A stretch of 64,000 nucleotides of DNA from Candidatus Rokuibacteriota bacterium (lineage in GTDB: Bacteria; Methylomirabilota; Methylomirabilia; Rokubacteriales; CSP1-6): positions 62,001-126,000 of the forward strand of contig QHRW01000117.1 of NCBI GenBank assembly GCA_003220265.1, given 5' to 3'. Each line of letters opens with the position of its first letter. The first letter of the stretch is position 1. The notes beneath the pieces were generated by a model. The model was not told where the DNA came from. It saw only the letters and a program-made list of their open reading frames with translations, and ran no database searches. Both the position numbers and the translations under genes were made by a program. Of this stretch, positions 49,348 through 57,987 are shown in pieces.

Positions 49348-50229
49348 CTACTCCTTCAGGTTTAGGCTCATGAGCGCAACGGGATCGATGCGTGCGCCGC
49401 CCACCAGCGCGCCGAAGTGCAGGTGCGGCCCCGTCGCCCTTCCGGTCGCCCCCACTGTCCCCACGATGTGGCCGCGGTCCACCACCTCGCCCTCGCCCAC
49501 TGCCACCGTGTCGAGGTGGAAATAGAGCGTGTAGACGGCGTGGCCGTGGTCGAGGACGACGAGGCGGCCCGGAAAGAAGAAGTCGCCCACCAGTGCCACG
49601 CGCCCGGTGTTAGCCGCCACCACCGCGGTGCCCTTGGGCGCGGCGTAGTCGGCGCCGCTGTGTGGGGCGCGAGGCTTGCCGTTGATGACCCGCCGGGCTC
49701 CGAAGCCCGTCGGCGCCTCGTGACCGGCAACCGGCCGCACGAACGCGCCCCGCCACAGCCGCTCCGGCGTCACCGTCCGGTAGAGGGTGGCCAGGCGCTC
49801 GCTCTCGCTGACCGCGCGCCGCTCGGTCTCGGGATCCAGATCGACCATCGGCGGTGGCAGCGTCAGCCGCTGGACGGCAAACTCCCGCTTGTGAATCGTC
49901 AGCCGGCCGTCGAGGGCACGGGCCTGCTGGCCCGGCTCCAGGATCGCCAGCCGCCAGGGCTGGTGTCCGGGCTTGGTCTCCACGTCGATGCCGACCACGG
50001 CCGTCTGGCCGCCCGCGTAGGGGAAAAAGACGAGGGTCCGCGAGCCCAGCGAGCCTTCGAGCGCGGCGGCCTCGGAGATGCCGCGGACGTGGATCCACGC
50101 GACGTCGCCCGGGTGTGGACGCTTGGGATGCCAGGTGACGGCGATGCGGTCGGCGGCGGGAGCGGCCAGCGGCAGGGCCAGGAGCAGCGCGAGGAGCGCC
50201 GCCGCGGCCGGCCGGCGGCCGCGTGTCAC
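49348..50229 (-). CDS. M23 (LytM-type) peptidoglycan endopeptidase, exported
   Basis: 293 residues from GTG at 50229 (GTGA overlap). A signal peptide (ALLALLLALPLAAPAAD) is followed by a beta domain to about residue 150, then the LytM domain: RAPHSGADYAAPKGT supplies the first His and Asp, and GATGRATGPHLHFGAL the HxH zinc ligands. All metal ligands are present, so it should be an active hydrolase of peptidoglycan cross-bridges. It is coupled to the PAC2 gene upstream. Confidence 0.9.
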   Translation of the reverse strand: MTRGRRPAAAALLALLLALPLAAPAADRIAVTWHPKRPHPGDVAWIHVRGISEAAALEGSLGSRTLVFFPYAGGQTAVVGIDVETKPGHQPWRLAILEPGQQARALDGRLTIHKREFAVQRLTLPPPMVDLDPETERRAVSESERLATLYRTVTPERLWRGAFVRPVAGHEAPTGFGARRVINGKPRAPHSGADYAAPKGTAVVAANTGRVALVGDFFFPGRLVVLDHGHAVYTLYFHLDTVAVGEGEVVDRGHIVGTVGATGRATGPHLHFGALVGGARIDPVALMSLNLKE

Positions 50230-51101
50230 TCGGGGCGCTGCTGCCGCAGGAACTGCTCCATCTCCTCGACGAGCTCGGCGGCGGGTGGCAGGTCGCTGGT
50301 GGTGGCCGGCTCGGGCTCGTCCGAGTCACGCGACTCCAGCTTGGCCACGTATGCCTTGATCTTGGCGTTCTGGGCGACGATCTCCGACAGGTTCTGCTCG
50401 AACTGCTTGGTGGCGTCCTCGAGGTCGGTGAGGTCGGCCTCGGCGTTGAGCAGCATGAGCACGCGCTGCACGATGGCGAGCGCGGCCTTGGGATTCTCGA
50501 TGCCCGAGATGTAGTGCGGGACGTTGGCCCAGACGCTGGCCGTCTCCAGTCCCTGCTCGCGGCACGCCGTGTTGAGCACGCCCACGATGCCCGTCGGGCC
50601 CTCGTAGCGCGACGGCTTCACACCCAGGCGCGCGGCCAGCTCGGGGTCGGAGGCGCTGCCCGAGATGCGAATGGGCCGCGTGTGCGGGACCTCGGCCAGG
50701 AGGGCGCCGAGCATGACCACGAGCGTGACCTGGCAGCGTTGCGCGAGCTCGAGGACGGCCGCGCAGTAGCTGCGCCACTTGAGGTGCGGCTCGCCGGCCA
50801 CGGCGATGACGAGGTCGCGCGAGAGCCCGGGCGCGCGCGCGACCGAGAAGTCGGTGGTGGGCCACACGATCTCGCGCTCCGTCTCCGAGCCCGACTTGTA
50901 GCGCACGTACGGGCGCGAGAGGCCGAAGTGGTAGAACTCTTCGGGATCGATCTCGGCGAACTTTTCGGCGCCGAAGGCCGTGCCCAGATAGCGGGCGGCG
51001 GTCGTGGCCGACTCGGCGGCGTCGTTCCAGCCGTTGAACGCGGTGATCAGCACCGGGCGGCGCAGGCCCTCGGGCTGACTATGGATCGTGAGCGGATTCA
51101 T
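50226..51101 (-). CDS. PAC2 (proteasome-assembly-chaperone-like) family protein
   Basis: 291 residues. LITAFNGWNDAAESATTAAR, LVVMLGALLAEVPHTRP and the central PTGIVGVLNTACREQGLE are the conserved blocks of bacterial PAC2 proteins; a coiled region (TKQFEQNLSEIVAQNAKIKA) near the C-terminus is typical. The role of the bacterial family is not established, and no proteasome genes lie here. ATG 51101 is used; an upstream GTG or ATG (to 51176) is possible. Followed by the M23 peptidase gene. Confidence 0.87.
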   Translation of the reverse strand: MNPLTIHSQPEGLRRPVLITAFNGWNDAAESATTAARYLGTAFGAEKFAEIDPEEFYHFGLSRPYVRYKSGSETEREIVWPTTDFSVARAPGLSRDLVIAVAGEPHLKWRSYCAAVLELAQRCQVTLVVMLGALLAEVPHTRPIRISGSASDPELAARLGVKPSRYEGPTGIVGVLNTACREQGLETASVWANVPHYISGIENPKAALAIVQRVLMLLNAEADLTDLEDATKQFEQNLSEIVAQNAKIKAYVAKLESRDSDEPEPATTSDLPPAAELVEEMEQFLRQQRPE

Positions 51102-51148
51102 GCGTAATCGCGTCTCCGCGTGCGTGTTTGACTGCGAGTTTACCACGG

Positions 51149-51177
51149 TTGAAACACCGCCACGGCGCGGGTACATT
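51149..51177 (+). promoter_or_regulatory. Sigma-70-type promoter for the lipoprotein gene
   Basis: TTGAAA (51149-51154), 17-base spacer, TACATT (51172-51177). This is one of the best sigma-70 matches in the window and leaves a leader of about 48 bases. Confidence 0.65.
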
Positions 51178-51232
51178 GAGCCTGCACCGAGTCGCGCTGC
51201 AGTTCATGACCTCGGGCGGGAGGAAGATCGCG

Positions 51233-51487
51233 ATGCGCAACGACCATGTTCGACTCTTGATGGGATTGGGCGCGCTGCTGCTGTTCGCAGGCTGCGCGTC
51301 GAGCGACGAGTGGCAGACCTGGAAGGAACACCCCACGCATTTCGCCTCGGGCGACCACCTGCGCTTCTCGACCCGCAATCGCGAGGGCAACGCCCGCGTG
51401 ACGCGGCAGGACATCGCCCAGGCCCGCGACCAGGGCTGGTGGGGTAAGCCGGTCACGGTTACCCAGGAAGCGATTCTCGAGCGCTGA
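51233..51487 (+). CDS. Small lipoprotein
   Basis: 84 residues. LLMGLGALLLFAGCASSDEW is a lipoprotein signal with the lipobox LFAGC; Cys20 or so would be lipidated. The mature 65 residues (KEHPTHFASGDHLRFSTRNR) show no known domain. GGGAGG lies 9 bases before ATG 51233. It has its own promoter and is divergent from the PAC2 gene. Function unknown; an envelope role is likely. Confidence 0.82.
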   Translation: MRNDHVRLLMGLGALLLFAGCASSDEWQTWKEHPTHFASGDHLRFSTRNREGNARVTRQDIAQARDQGWWGKPVTVTQEAILER

Positions 51488-51600
51488 CCCAGCGCGTCAG
51501 GGTGTCGACGCCGGTGTCAAGTTGGCGTCGACACCACGCCTCCACTGCCGTCGGAGCCACGATTCCGCCCGTGTCACATCGAGATAGAGGGGGGCCAGGC

Positions 51601-52359
51601 ATGGCACTGGGTGTGCACCGCGGGCCCGGCATGAACCCTTCAAGCACCGCTTGCCGGATAATCACGACCGTTCGCCGCGGGCTGGCCGCGGCCATGCTCG
51701 CTGCCCTCGCCGTGACGGCGCCCGTCCTCGCCGCACCGGCGGACGACAGCGTCCTGCCGGCCGAGCAGCACACGTCCGAGAAGGGCAAGCGGCTCGCCGC
51801 GCGCTACGCGCCGGCCCTGCGCGAGATGAGCGCCAAGATCTATCACTGCATGCCGTGGGTCGAGGTGAAGCGCAACGGCATCGGCTTCTACAAGCCGAAG
51901 CATCTCGAGGGCGACGTGCGCTACCTCTCCATCAACCTCTACATCGACCAGCAGCCGTCGCCGGAGTTCGCGGCCTTCTCGATCGAGGAGCGCGGCTCGC
52001 GGATGTTCTCGCGCTACGTGGGCCCGATGGTGCGCCGCATGGCCACCTCCCCCGGCCTGCTGTCCGACACGTCGCTGGATGGATTCACCGTCATCCTCGA
52101 GTGGCTGAAGCAGGCGCCGACGACGCCCAACGGCCGCCCGATCCACGAGACGATCGCGACCTTCATGGACCGCGCCACGGCGGGCGACTACCTCGCCGGC
52201 CGCCTGCCGGCCCGTGACCTCGCCGCCCGCTCCCGCGTGCTGGCCTGGGACGGCGAGACGTCGCTGGGCCCGATCCGTCTCACGTCGTGGGACGACGACT
52301 TCGTGATGACCTACAAGGTTTCGAACTACCAGGTCGCGCCCGGCGTCTCCTGTCCTTAG
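51601..52359 (+). CDS. Exported protein of unknown function
   Basis: 252 residues from ATG 51601 (a second ATG at 51631 is possible). A signal peptide RRGLAAAMLAALAVTAPVLA precedes a mature part with no family I recognise; conserved-looking pieces are MSAKIYHCMPWVEVKRNGIG and VRYLSINLYIDQQPSPEFAA. It has two Cys in the mature region. GAGGGG precedes the ATG. Three tandem hairpins follow the stop. Nothing indicates an enzyme. Confidence 0.72.
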   Translation: MALGVHRGPGMNPSSTACRIITTVRRGLAAAMLAALAVTAPVLAAPADDSVLPAEQHTSEKGKRLAARYAPALREMSAKIYHCMPWVEVKRNGIGFYKPKHLEGDVRYLSINLYIDQQPSPEFAAFSIEERGSRMFSRYVGPMVRRMATSPGLLSDTSLDGFTVILEWLKQAPTTPNGRPIHETIATFMDRATAGDYLAGRLPARDLAARSRVLAWDGETSLGPIRLTSWDDDFVMTYKVSNYQVAPGVSCP

Positions 52360-52364
52360 TCACT

Positions 52365-52476
52365 CGGAGGGGGACTGCGTCCCCCTCCGACGAGCGCGGG
52401 CCTGACGGCCCGCGCTCGCGCTCGCCCTGCCTCCCCCCTAGACCATTCGATTGCGGCGGCAAAGCCGCCGCTCGAA
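52365..52476. terminator. Array of three tandem perfect hairpins
   Basis: (1) CGGAGGGGGAC/GTCCCCCTCCG around TGC, 52365-52389. (2) CGAGCGCGGGCC/GGCCCGCGCTCG around TGAC, 52391-52418. (3) GCGGCGGC/GCCGCCGC around AAA at 52453-52471, with an outer TTCGA/TCGAA stem to 52476. They follow the stop of the exported-protein gene by 6 bases. No T tract follows. Strong termination or RNA protection is likely. Confidence 0.6.
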
Positions 52477-52556
52477 CTGCTGTCGTAACGCCACAGGCTT
52501 ACGCCGACAGAGTCGGGACTCAACATCGTGCCGGCGCGGTAAGCTTTCCCACCGTG

Positions 52557-53162
52557 GTGAGCTCTGATATTCGCGAGGTGTTCGCTGGGCCGAAGGTGCA
52601 TCCGGCGTTCACGTGGCATTGCGAGCCGGCTCGCTGGGCCCTCGGCGACGGGCGCTTGAGGGTCGAGCCGGAGGCGGGGACGGATTTCTGGCAGCGGACG
52701 CACTATGGATTTCGTGCCGACAACGGGCATGCTTTGCTGGCGCAGGTCGTGGGGGACTTCGTGGTGGGCACGCACGTGCGGTTCCATCCGGTGCACCAGT
52801 ACGACCAGGCGGGATTGCTCGTGCGCATTTCACCGTCGTGCTGGCTCAAGACGTCGGTGGAGTACGAGCCGGGCCGGGCGGGACGGCTCGGGGCGGTGGT
52901 GACGAACGAGGCGTACTCCGACTGGTCCACGCAGCCGTTCGACGGCCGCGAGGTGTGGCTCCGGGTGCGCCGCGAGGGCCAGGATTACGTCGTCGAGGCG
53001 GCGCGCGACGGGCGCGAGTGGGAGCAGATCCGCATGGCGCGCCTGCACGAGGACCGCGCGGGTCTGGCCGTGGGCTGTGGCCTCTACGCGTGCAGCCCGA
53101 AAAGCGCGGGTTTCGTCGCCGAGTTCACCACGCTCACGATCGAGCGCGGGCGACTCGCGTGA
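52557..53162 (+). CDS. DUF1349 family protein
   Basis: 201 residues from GTG 52557 (a GTG 3 bases earlier is also in frame). The concanavalin/lectin-like fold of DUF1349 shows in ARWALGDGRLRVEPEAGTDF, QVVGDFVVGTHVRFHPVHQY, DQAGLLVRISPSCWLKTSVE and KSAGFVAEFTTLTI. Cytoplasmic. TAAGCT (52540-52545) lies 9 bases before the GTG, so this gene may also be leaderless. It converges on the Mrp gene with a 29-base overlap of coding ends. Confidence 0.83.
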   Translation: MSSDIREVFAGPKVHPAFTWHCEPARWALGDGRLRVEPEAGTDFWQRTHYGFRADNGHALLAQVVGDFVVGTHVRFHPVHQYDQAGLLVRISPSCWLKTSVEYEPGRAGRLGAVVTNEAYSDWSTQPFDGREVWLRVRREGQDYVVEAARDGREWEQIRMARLHEDRAGLAVGCGLYACSPKSAGFVAEFTTLTIERGRLA

Positions 53163-54003
53163 GGGTGTCGCCGAGGAGCGTCGCGATGTCCGAGAGCGCG
53201 CGCGCCGCCGCCGCGTCGGGCGCGACGGCGACGTAGGGCTCGCCGCGATCGGCGGCGGCGGCCAGGGCCGGATCGAACGGCACGCGGCCGAGAAACGGCA
53301 CGCCGGCCTCGCGCGCGAGCGCCTCGCCTCCGGGCCCTGGAAACATCCCCGCCATGTTCTCGACCAGCCCCAGCACGGGCGCCCCGGTCTGCTGCGCGAC
53401 CGTGATCGACTTGCGGACGACCAGGCGCGAGACGTCGGACGGGATCGTCACCAGCACCGTGCCCGAGAGCCCGGGGACGAGGCCGGCGATCGTGGCGAGA
53501 CGATCGGTGCCGGGCGGCAGGTCGATCAGCAGCACGTCGAGCGCGCCCCAGCCGGTGTCGGCCAGGAACTCGCGCAAGGCGTTGGCCTCCATGGTGCCGC
53601 GCCACGTGTGGGCCTCGGCCTGGCTGGGCGCGTCCCACGTGAGCGGCGTGGCGTCGTCGGCGAGCAGCAGGTCCATCGACATCACGCGGATGCCGAGCGC
53701 GCTCACGGGCGGCTCCACGCCGCCGGCGCCGACGACCAGCGTGCGGCCGCGCACGCCGAGCATCTTGGCCATCGTGGGGCCGTTGAGGTCGGCGTCGAGG
53801 ACGCCGACGCGGGCGCCGCGCAGCGCGAAGGCGCCGGCGAGGTTCGCGGTGACGGAGGACTTGCCCACACCGCCCTTGCCGGAGACCACGGCGACGATGG
53901 CCCGCACGTCCTGGAGCCGCGCGAGCAGGCGCGCTTGCTGCGCCTCGACCTGCCCGACGATGTTGGAGCCGCCGTCGCCGGCGATGTCGCGGTACTTCTT
54001 CAC
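53134..54003 (-). CDS. apbC: Mrp/NBP35-type iron-sulfur cluster carrier ATPase
   Basis: 289 residues from GTG at 54003 (GTGA overlap). The deviant Walker A is AVVSGKGGVGKSSVTANLA, followed by GVLDADLNGPTMAKMLGV and LIDLPPGTDRLATIAGLVPG, all typical of ApbC/Mrp. The C-x2-C of some family members is not obvious, although a Cys-free variant is known. It probably carries 4Fe-4S clusters to apo-proteins; the radical SAM protein two genes upstream is a likely client. Last gene of the oxidase-radical SAM train. Convergent overlap with the DUF1349 gene. Confidence 0.87.
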   Translation of the reverse strand: MKKYRDIAGDGGSNIVGQVEAQQARLLARLQDVRAIVAVVSGKGGVGKSSVTANLAGAFALRGARVGVLDADLNGPTMAKMLGVRGRTLVVGAGGVEPPVSALGIRVMSMDLLLADDATPLTWDAPSQAEAHTWRGTMEANALREFLADTGWGALDVLLIDLPPGTDRLATIAGLVPGLSGTVLVTIPSDVSRLVVRKSITVAQQTGAPVLGLVENMAGMFPGPGGEALAREAGVPFLGRVPFDPALAAAADRGEPYVAVAPDAAAARALSDIATLLGDTLTRVARARS

Positions 54004-54458
54004 GCGCGCGCCTCCGCGCTCCACGCGGCGCGCACCAGGAACGCCAGGGCGACGAGCGTGACCGCGAGGAAGACGAGGGCGCCGGCCCGGTACGTGAGCG
54101 CGCCGCCCCACGGCGCCGCCACCACGGCCGTCTGCCCACGCAAGCCCACGTGGGCCACCTTGAAGGTGCGATAGGCCATGAACAGCGCCAGGACGCGCGC
54201 GAAATCTCGCCGGGTCAGCACCCAGCGCTCGAACCACAGGCGCGGACGGCGCAGCAGATACGGCACCCCGAGCAGCGGCACGAGCCCCACCACGGCCCAG
54301 AAGAGCGCATAGAGCGCGCGCCCGCGCGGGCCGACCCCGGCCGGAACGCCGACGCCCTGGGCGACGAGGTAGACGCCGCCCACCTCGTAGAGGAGCGCGT
54401 AGCCGAGGTAGCTTCGCGCGGCCGCCCGGAAGCGGCCGTCCTCCACGTCCGGCGTCAT
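54000..54458 (-). CDS. Small integral membrane protein
   Basis: 152 residues with three or four hydrophobic segments (GYALLYEVGGVYLVAQGVGV, LFWAVVGLVPLLGVPYLL, and AGALVFLAVTLVALAFLVRA). No family is recognised. Start ATG 54458 overlaps the radical SAM stop, and its stop overlaps the Mrp start, so it is co-translated with both. A membrane anchor or a quinone-side partner of that pair is possible. Basic residues between helices put loops in the cytoplasm. Confidence 0.72.
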   Translation of the reverse strand: MTPDVEDGRFRAAARSYLGYALLYEVGGVYLVAQGVGVPAGVGPRGRALYALFWAVVGLVPLLGVPYLLRRPRLWFERWVLTRRDFARVLALFMAYRTFKVAHVGLRGQTAVVAAPWGGALTYRAGALVFLAVTLVALAFLVRAAWSAEARA

Positions 54459-55843
54459 GCCTGGGGGCGGAACCGTCCGCCCCAGGAGCTGCGCACCTGG
54501 GCCAGGAGCTCGCGGGTGACGACGCGCTCGTTCCGGCCGCGCGCGTACGCCTCCACGGCTTTCACCACCATGCCGCGCGCGAACGAGGGAATGGCCGCGA
54601 GCCGCTCGCGCGCCTCGGGCTCCCAGGTGAGCTGATAGTCCACGGGGAGGCCGAACGTCAGCGTGGCCGGCAGGTCGATCACCGTGCCGCCGTGCGCACC
54701 GGGCTGATAGCCGCAGGCCGGGTCCTCGGCGAGGTAGTCGCCGTGCGTGGCGTAGGCGCGGCAGCGGCAGCCACCGCAGACCTTCGAGAACTCGCACGCC
54801 CCGCAGCGGCCGCCGAGCTTGGGATCGCGGAGATCCTCGAACGCGGGCGCCGTGCGCCACAGCTCGTCGAAGGCGGTCGCGCGCAGGTTGCCGACGGCGA
54901 CGGGCATGTACGGGCACGGCGTCACGTCGCCGGCCGGCGTGATGCGGCAGTAGTACTTGCCGGCCGGGCAGGAGCCGTGGGCATAGTTGCGCAGCAGCGG
55001 CGAGGCCGGGTTCAGCTCGTAGAGGATGCGCCGGAAGTGCGGCGCGCACTTCGCCCGGATGAGCAGCCCGTCCGCCTTCCCCACCGGCGTCGACCACGGG
55101 TCCTCGAACGCCGGCGGCGCGGGCGCGGCGCCGGGCAGCATGCCGAGCATCTGCCGCACGAAGCTCGGCGGCCCCTGCCCCACGCCCTGCACCCTGGCGA
55201 GATACGTGAGGATCCGCTCGTACGCCGCCGCGTCGATGTCCGTCAGGTCCTTCCCGCGCCCCGTCCGCACGAGGAAGAAGAAGTTGAGGACCTTCGCGCC
55301 CAGGTCCCTGGCGAGGTCGATCATCGCCGGGACTTCACCGACGTTCCAGTCCGTGACCGACATGTGCAGCGAGAAATCGAGCCCCGCGTCGGTGAGCACC
55401 TTCGTCGCCCTCACCGCCCCGTCCCACGATCCCGACAGGTGCCGGAACGCATCGTGCTTCACCCGATCCGTGGAATCGAGGCTGATCGAGGCCCCCAGCA
55501 CGCCGTGCTGGCGCATGAGCCTCGCTTCCCGCTCGCGCAGCAACACCCCGTTGGTCCCGAGCACGGTCGTGAAACCCTTCCCGGTGGCGTACCCGGCCAC
55601 GTCGAAGATGTCCCGCCGGAGAAGAGGTTCACCGCCGGTGAGGATGAGAAACACGTTGGGATTGACGCGCGCGATCTCGTCGATGACCCGCCGGCACTCC
55701 TCGGTCGTCAACTCCCCCCGCGTGTCCGCCCCCGCATGCGCCGACATATAGCAATGCGCACACTCCAAATTGCACCGTTGCGTGAGGTTCCACGACACCG
55801 AATACGCCGTATACGGCGACATCGACGCAGGCGGCCGAGACAT
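54455..55843 (-). CDS. Radical SAM/SPASM protein with a C-terminal PCP_red domain
   Basis: 462 residues. The 4Fe-4S SAM motif is LTQRCNLECAHCYMSA (C24, C28, C31). The barrel has FLILTGGEPLLRRDIFDVAG and SISLDST. A SPASM-type set of cysteines follows in GSCPAGKYYCRITPAGDVTP and GRCGACEFSKVCGGCRCRAY. After about residue 400 the end reads WEPEARERLAAIPSFARGMV, the PCP_red helix pair also found three times in the neighbouring UspA protein. AhbD/NirJ-like heme enzymes are the nearest recognised group, so tetrapyrrole chemistry is possible beside CtaA/CtaB. Substrate unproven. A 221-base gap with no clear promoter precedes it. Confidence 0.8.
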   Translation of the reverse strand: MSRPPASMSPYTAYSVSWNLTQRCNLECAHCYMSAHAGADTRGELTTEECRRVIDEIARVNPNVFLILTGGEPLLRRDIFDVAGYATGKGFTTVLGTNGVLLREREARLMRQHGVLGASISLDSTDRVKHDAFRHLSGSWDGAVRATKVLTDAGLDFSLHMSVTDWNVGEVPAMIDLARDLGAKVLNFFFLVRTGRGKDLTDIDAAAYERILTYLARVQGVGQGPPSFVRQMLGMLPGAAPAPPAFEDPWSTPVGKADGLLIRAKCAPHFRRILYELNPASPLLRNYAHGSCPAGKYYCRITPAGDVTPCPYMPVAVGNLRATAFDELWRTAPAFEDLRDPKLGGRCGACEFSKVCGGCRCRAYATHGDYLAEDPACGYQPGAHGGTVIDLPATLTFGLPVDYQLTWEPEARERLAAIPSFARGMVVKAVEAYARGRNERVVTRELLAQVRSSWGGRFRPQA

Positions 55844-56064
55844 GTCGGACGTCACAGCCGGCGGTCTTCTAATGAAAGGAAGGCTGGTGAGACGTTCCGG
55901 ACTCGGTACAACGGGCACCCCAACGACGATGCCGACGGGATCACGGGGTATGTCCGAACAAGAACTGTGCGAGCGGAGCGAAGGGATCACGACAAACGAT
56001 CTGCGCCAAAGACCTCGTGGTCGCCGGACCCCGCTCCCGCCGCTGCCCGGCGCCGCGCATTCGT

Positions 56065-57975
56065 CTAGCGCGGCTTCTTGTTCGAGACGTATCCCGCGAT
56101 GACCTCGTTCATCGTCTCGCGGGCATGCCCGATGCCCTCTTCGCAGAGCGCCAGGTCGATGTGCGTGACGTTCTTCGCCGTGGCCACGCGCTCGACTTCC
56201 TCGCGCGTCATGTCCCGCATGAACCCGGCCGGCACGCGGTTGAGCCGCGCGACGGCGTCGTCGGTCCAGGTGAACGCGCTGGTCGTGGCCGCCGCGGCCG
56301 CGGCCGACGGCGTCGCGGCCGGCTCGAACTTCGTCTTGGCCAGCAGGGTGTCCCAGCCGGCGCCCAGCTTGTCGCGCCCCACCGTCTCCTCGATCATCGG
56401 CAGCGCGAGCTGGCAGGTGATCACCGGGATCTTCTTCGAGCGCGCGTACTTCTCGACGCGGGCCTTGGCCCGGCGGCGCAGGTAGCCGTCGGTCACCTCG
56501 CGCAAAGCGTCGCGCGCGTCGGCCGACCACTTCACGACGACGCCCGGCATCGACTCTTCCTCGGCGACGCCGCCCTCCTGGGCCGCGATCGTCTCCACGA
56601 CCTCGCGGGTGATCGTCTGGAACTTCTCGGCCGGCGCCGCGCACACCGGGCACGTCACCACCGCATTCGGACCCTTCACCGTGTAGCCGCACACCGAGCA
56701 GATGGCCGTGGCCGCCTGCGTGTCCTTCCGCAGCTCGGCGACGGCCAGGTCCTCGGCCAGGATCTGCATCTTCTCGGCCATGCGCGTCGGCATGAAGATG
56801 GCCATGGCCTCGTCGATCACCTTGTTGGTGATGACGGTGTGACCCTGCTCGATGGCGTAGCGCAGCAGCGCCGTGCGGGCCACGCCCTTCACTTGAGGGG
56901 GCACGCGCTCCATGCGCGCCTCGGCCTCCTCCGTCCAGGAGATGATCTCCTCGGCCTTGACGTCGAGCGGGGGGTAGAACTTGCCGCCCGTCAGCAGCAC
57001 GTTGCACGGGGCCAGCCGCATGAGGTTCTCGGTGTTGGAGCCCAGGTCCACCTCGTGCTCGTCGGAGTGCACGCCCACGCGGCCCAGGATCAGTAACAGC
57101 GGCTGTTCTTTACGCGCAAAGGTGAGAATTTTTTCGAAACACTTTCCGTCGAGAAGCGTGATCTGCAGATCGACGCCATCCTCCAAAGCCAGCTTGCGCG
57201 CGATCTCCAGGTGCGACTGGTAGATCTTGGCCAGGCCGGTATCGATGATCTCCTCGTGGAGCTGCTCCTGCTCCTTGAAGCGGAAGATCTTGGAGGCCTT
57301 CTCGTTCAGCACGCCGACGATGCCGTTGAACATCGCGTAGTGCAGATAGGGATCGTAGACAGCCACGGCCTGCACGGGCCGGTTGAGGGCCTTCGACAGC
57401 GCCAGGCCCAGCTTGAGGCCGTGGAACGACTGCGGGGAGCCGTCGAGCCCGACGACGATGGCGCCCTGGGCGTCGCGCAGCGCGTCCGCGTTGCGGACGA
57501 TCAGCGTGTCACGCGTGACCTTGCGCACGAAGCGCTCGGTGACCGAGCCGAGCTGGCTGTCCTTGACGGCACCCATGCCGAGCGCGCCCATCACGACGAG
57601 GTCGTAGTCGGAGGCCTGGGTGTCCTCGATGAGCGCCTTGTAGTGCTTGCCGTCCATCATCCGGGCGGTGAAGGCCAGCCCGGCCGCCTCCGCCTTGGCC
57701 TTCATGACGTCCAGGTAGGACTCGGAGATGAGCTGCAGGCCCATGGCGATCAGCGAGTCGTGGATCTTGCGCTGGCGCTCGAGCTCGGTCTCGTCCTTGT
57801 ACTCCTCGGGCAGCGTGTACTCCATCTGCTTGAACCGGTAGTCGTGCAGCCGGGCGGCGTACACGTGACAACCCGTGAGCCTGGCCCCGAACGCGCGCCC
57901 CAGCTCGACCGCGAGGTCGATGGCGCGGTTGGAGTAGTCCGAGTTGTCGACCGGAACATAGATGTGCTTGTACAT
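56065..57975 (-). CDS. Multidomain UspA-UspA-PCP_red-rubredoxin-PCP_red-PCP_red protein
   Basis: 636 residues. Residues 1-162 and 172-330 are two universal-stress domains; the second keeps GLDGSPQSFHGL and GSNTENLMRLAPCNVLL. A PCP_red domain lies at about 346-395 (ISWTEEAEARMERVPPQVKG). C426-x2-C429 and C442-x2-C445 form a rubredoxin-like knuckle. Two more PCP_red domains are at about 482-530 and 568-620 (WTDDAVARLNRVPAGFMRDM). This order is not one I know. Neighbours are a cupredoxin gene and oxidase genes upstream and a radical SAM-PCP_red gene downstream. It may sense or shuttle electrons or cofactor. Function unknown. Confidence 0.82.
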   Translation of the reverse strand: MYKHIYVPVDNSDYSNRAIDLAVELGRAFGARLTGCHVYAARLHDYRFKQMEYTLPEEYKDETELERQRKIHDSLIAMGLQLISESYLDVMKAKAEAAGLAFTARMMDGKHYKALIEDTQASDYDLVVMGALGMGAVKDSQLGSVTERFVRKVTRDTLIVRNADALRDAQGAIVVGLDGSPQSFHGLKLGLALSKALNRPVQAVAVYDPYLHYAMFNGIVGVLNEKASKIFRFKEQEQLHEEIIDTGLAKIYQSHLEIARKLALEDGVDLQITLLDGKCFEKILTFARKEQPLLLILGRVGVHSDEHEVDLGSNTENLMRLAPCNVLLTGGKFYPPLDVKAEEIISWTEEAEARMERVPPQVKGVARTALLRYAIEQGHTVITNKVIDEAMAIFMPTRMAEKMQILAEDLAVAELRKDTQAATAICSVCGYTVKGPNAVVTCPVCAAPAEKFQTITREVVETIAAQEGGVAEEESMPGVVVKWSADARDALREVTDGYLRRRAKARVEKYARSKKIPVITCQLALPMIEETVGRDKLGAGWDTLLAKTKFEPAATPSAAAAAATTSAFTWTDDAVARLNRVPAGFMRDMTREEVERVATAKNVTHIDLALCEEGIGHARETMNEVIAGYVSNKKPR

Positions 57976-57987
57976 GCGCAGGTCCCC

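Noticed and set aside
55844-56064. A tRNA or small RNA gene in the 221-base gap before the radical SAM gene
   Set aside because: I found no T-loop GTTCRAnYC box, cloverleaf arms or clear promoter. The gap is probably a leader or spacer and I see nothing definite in it.
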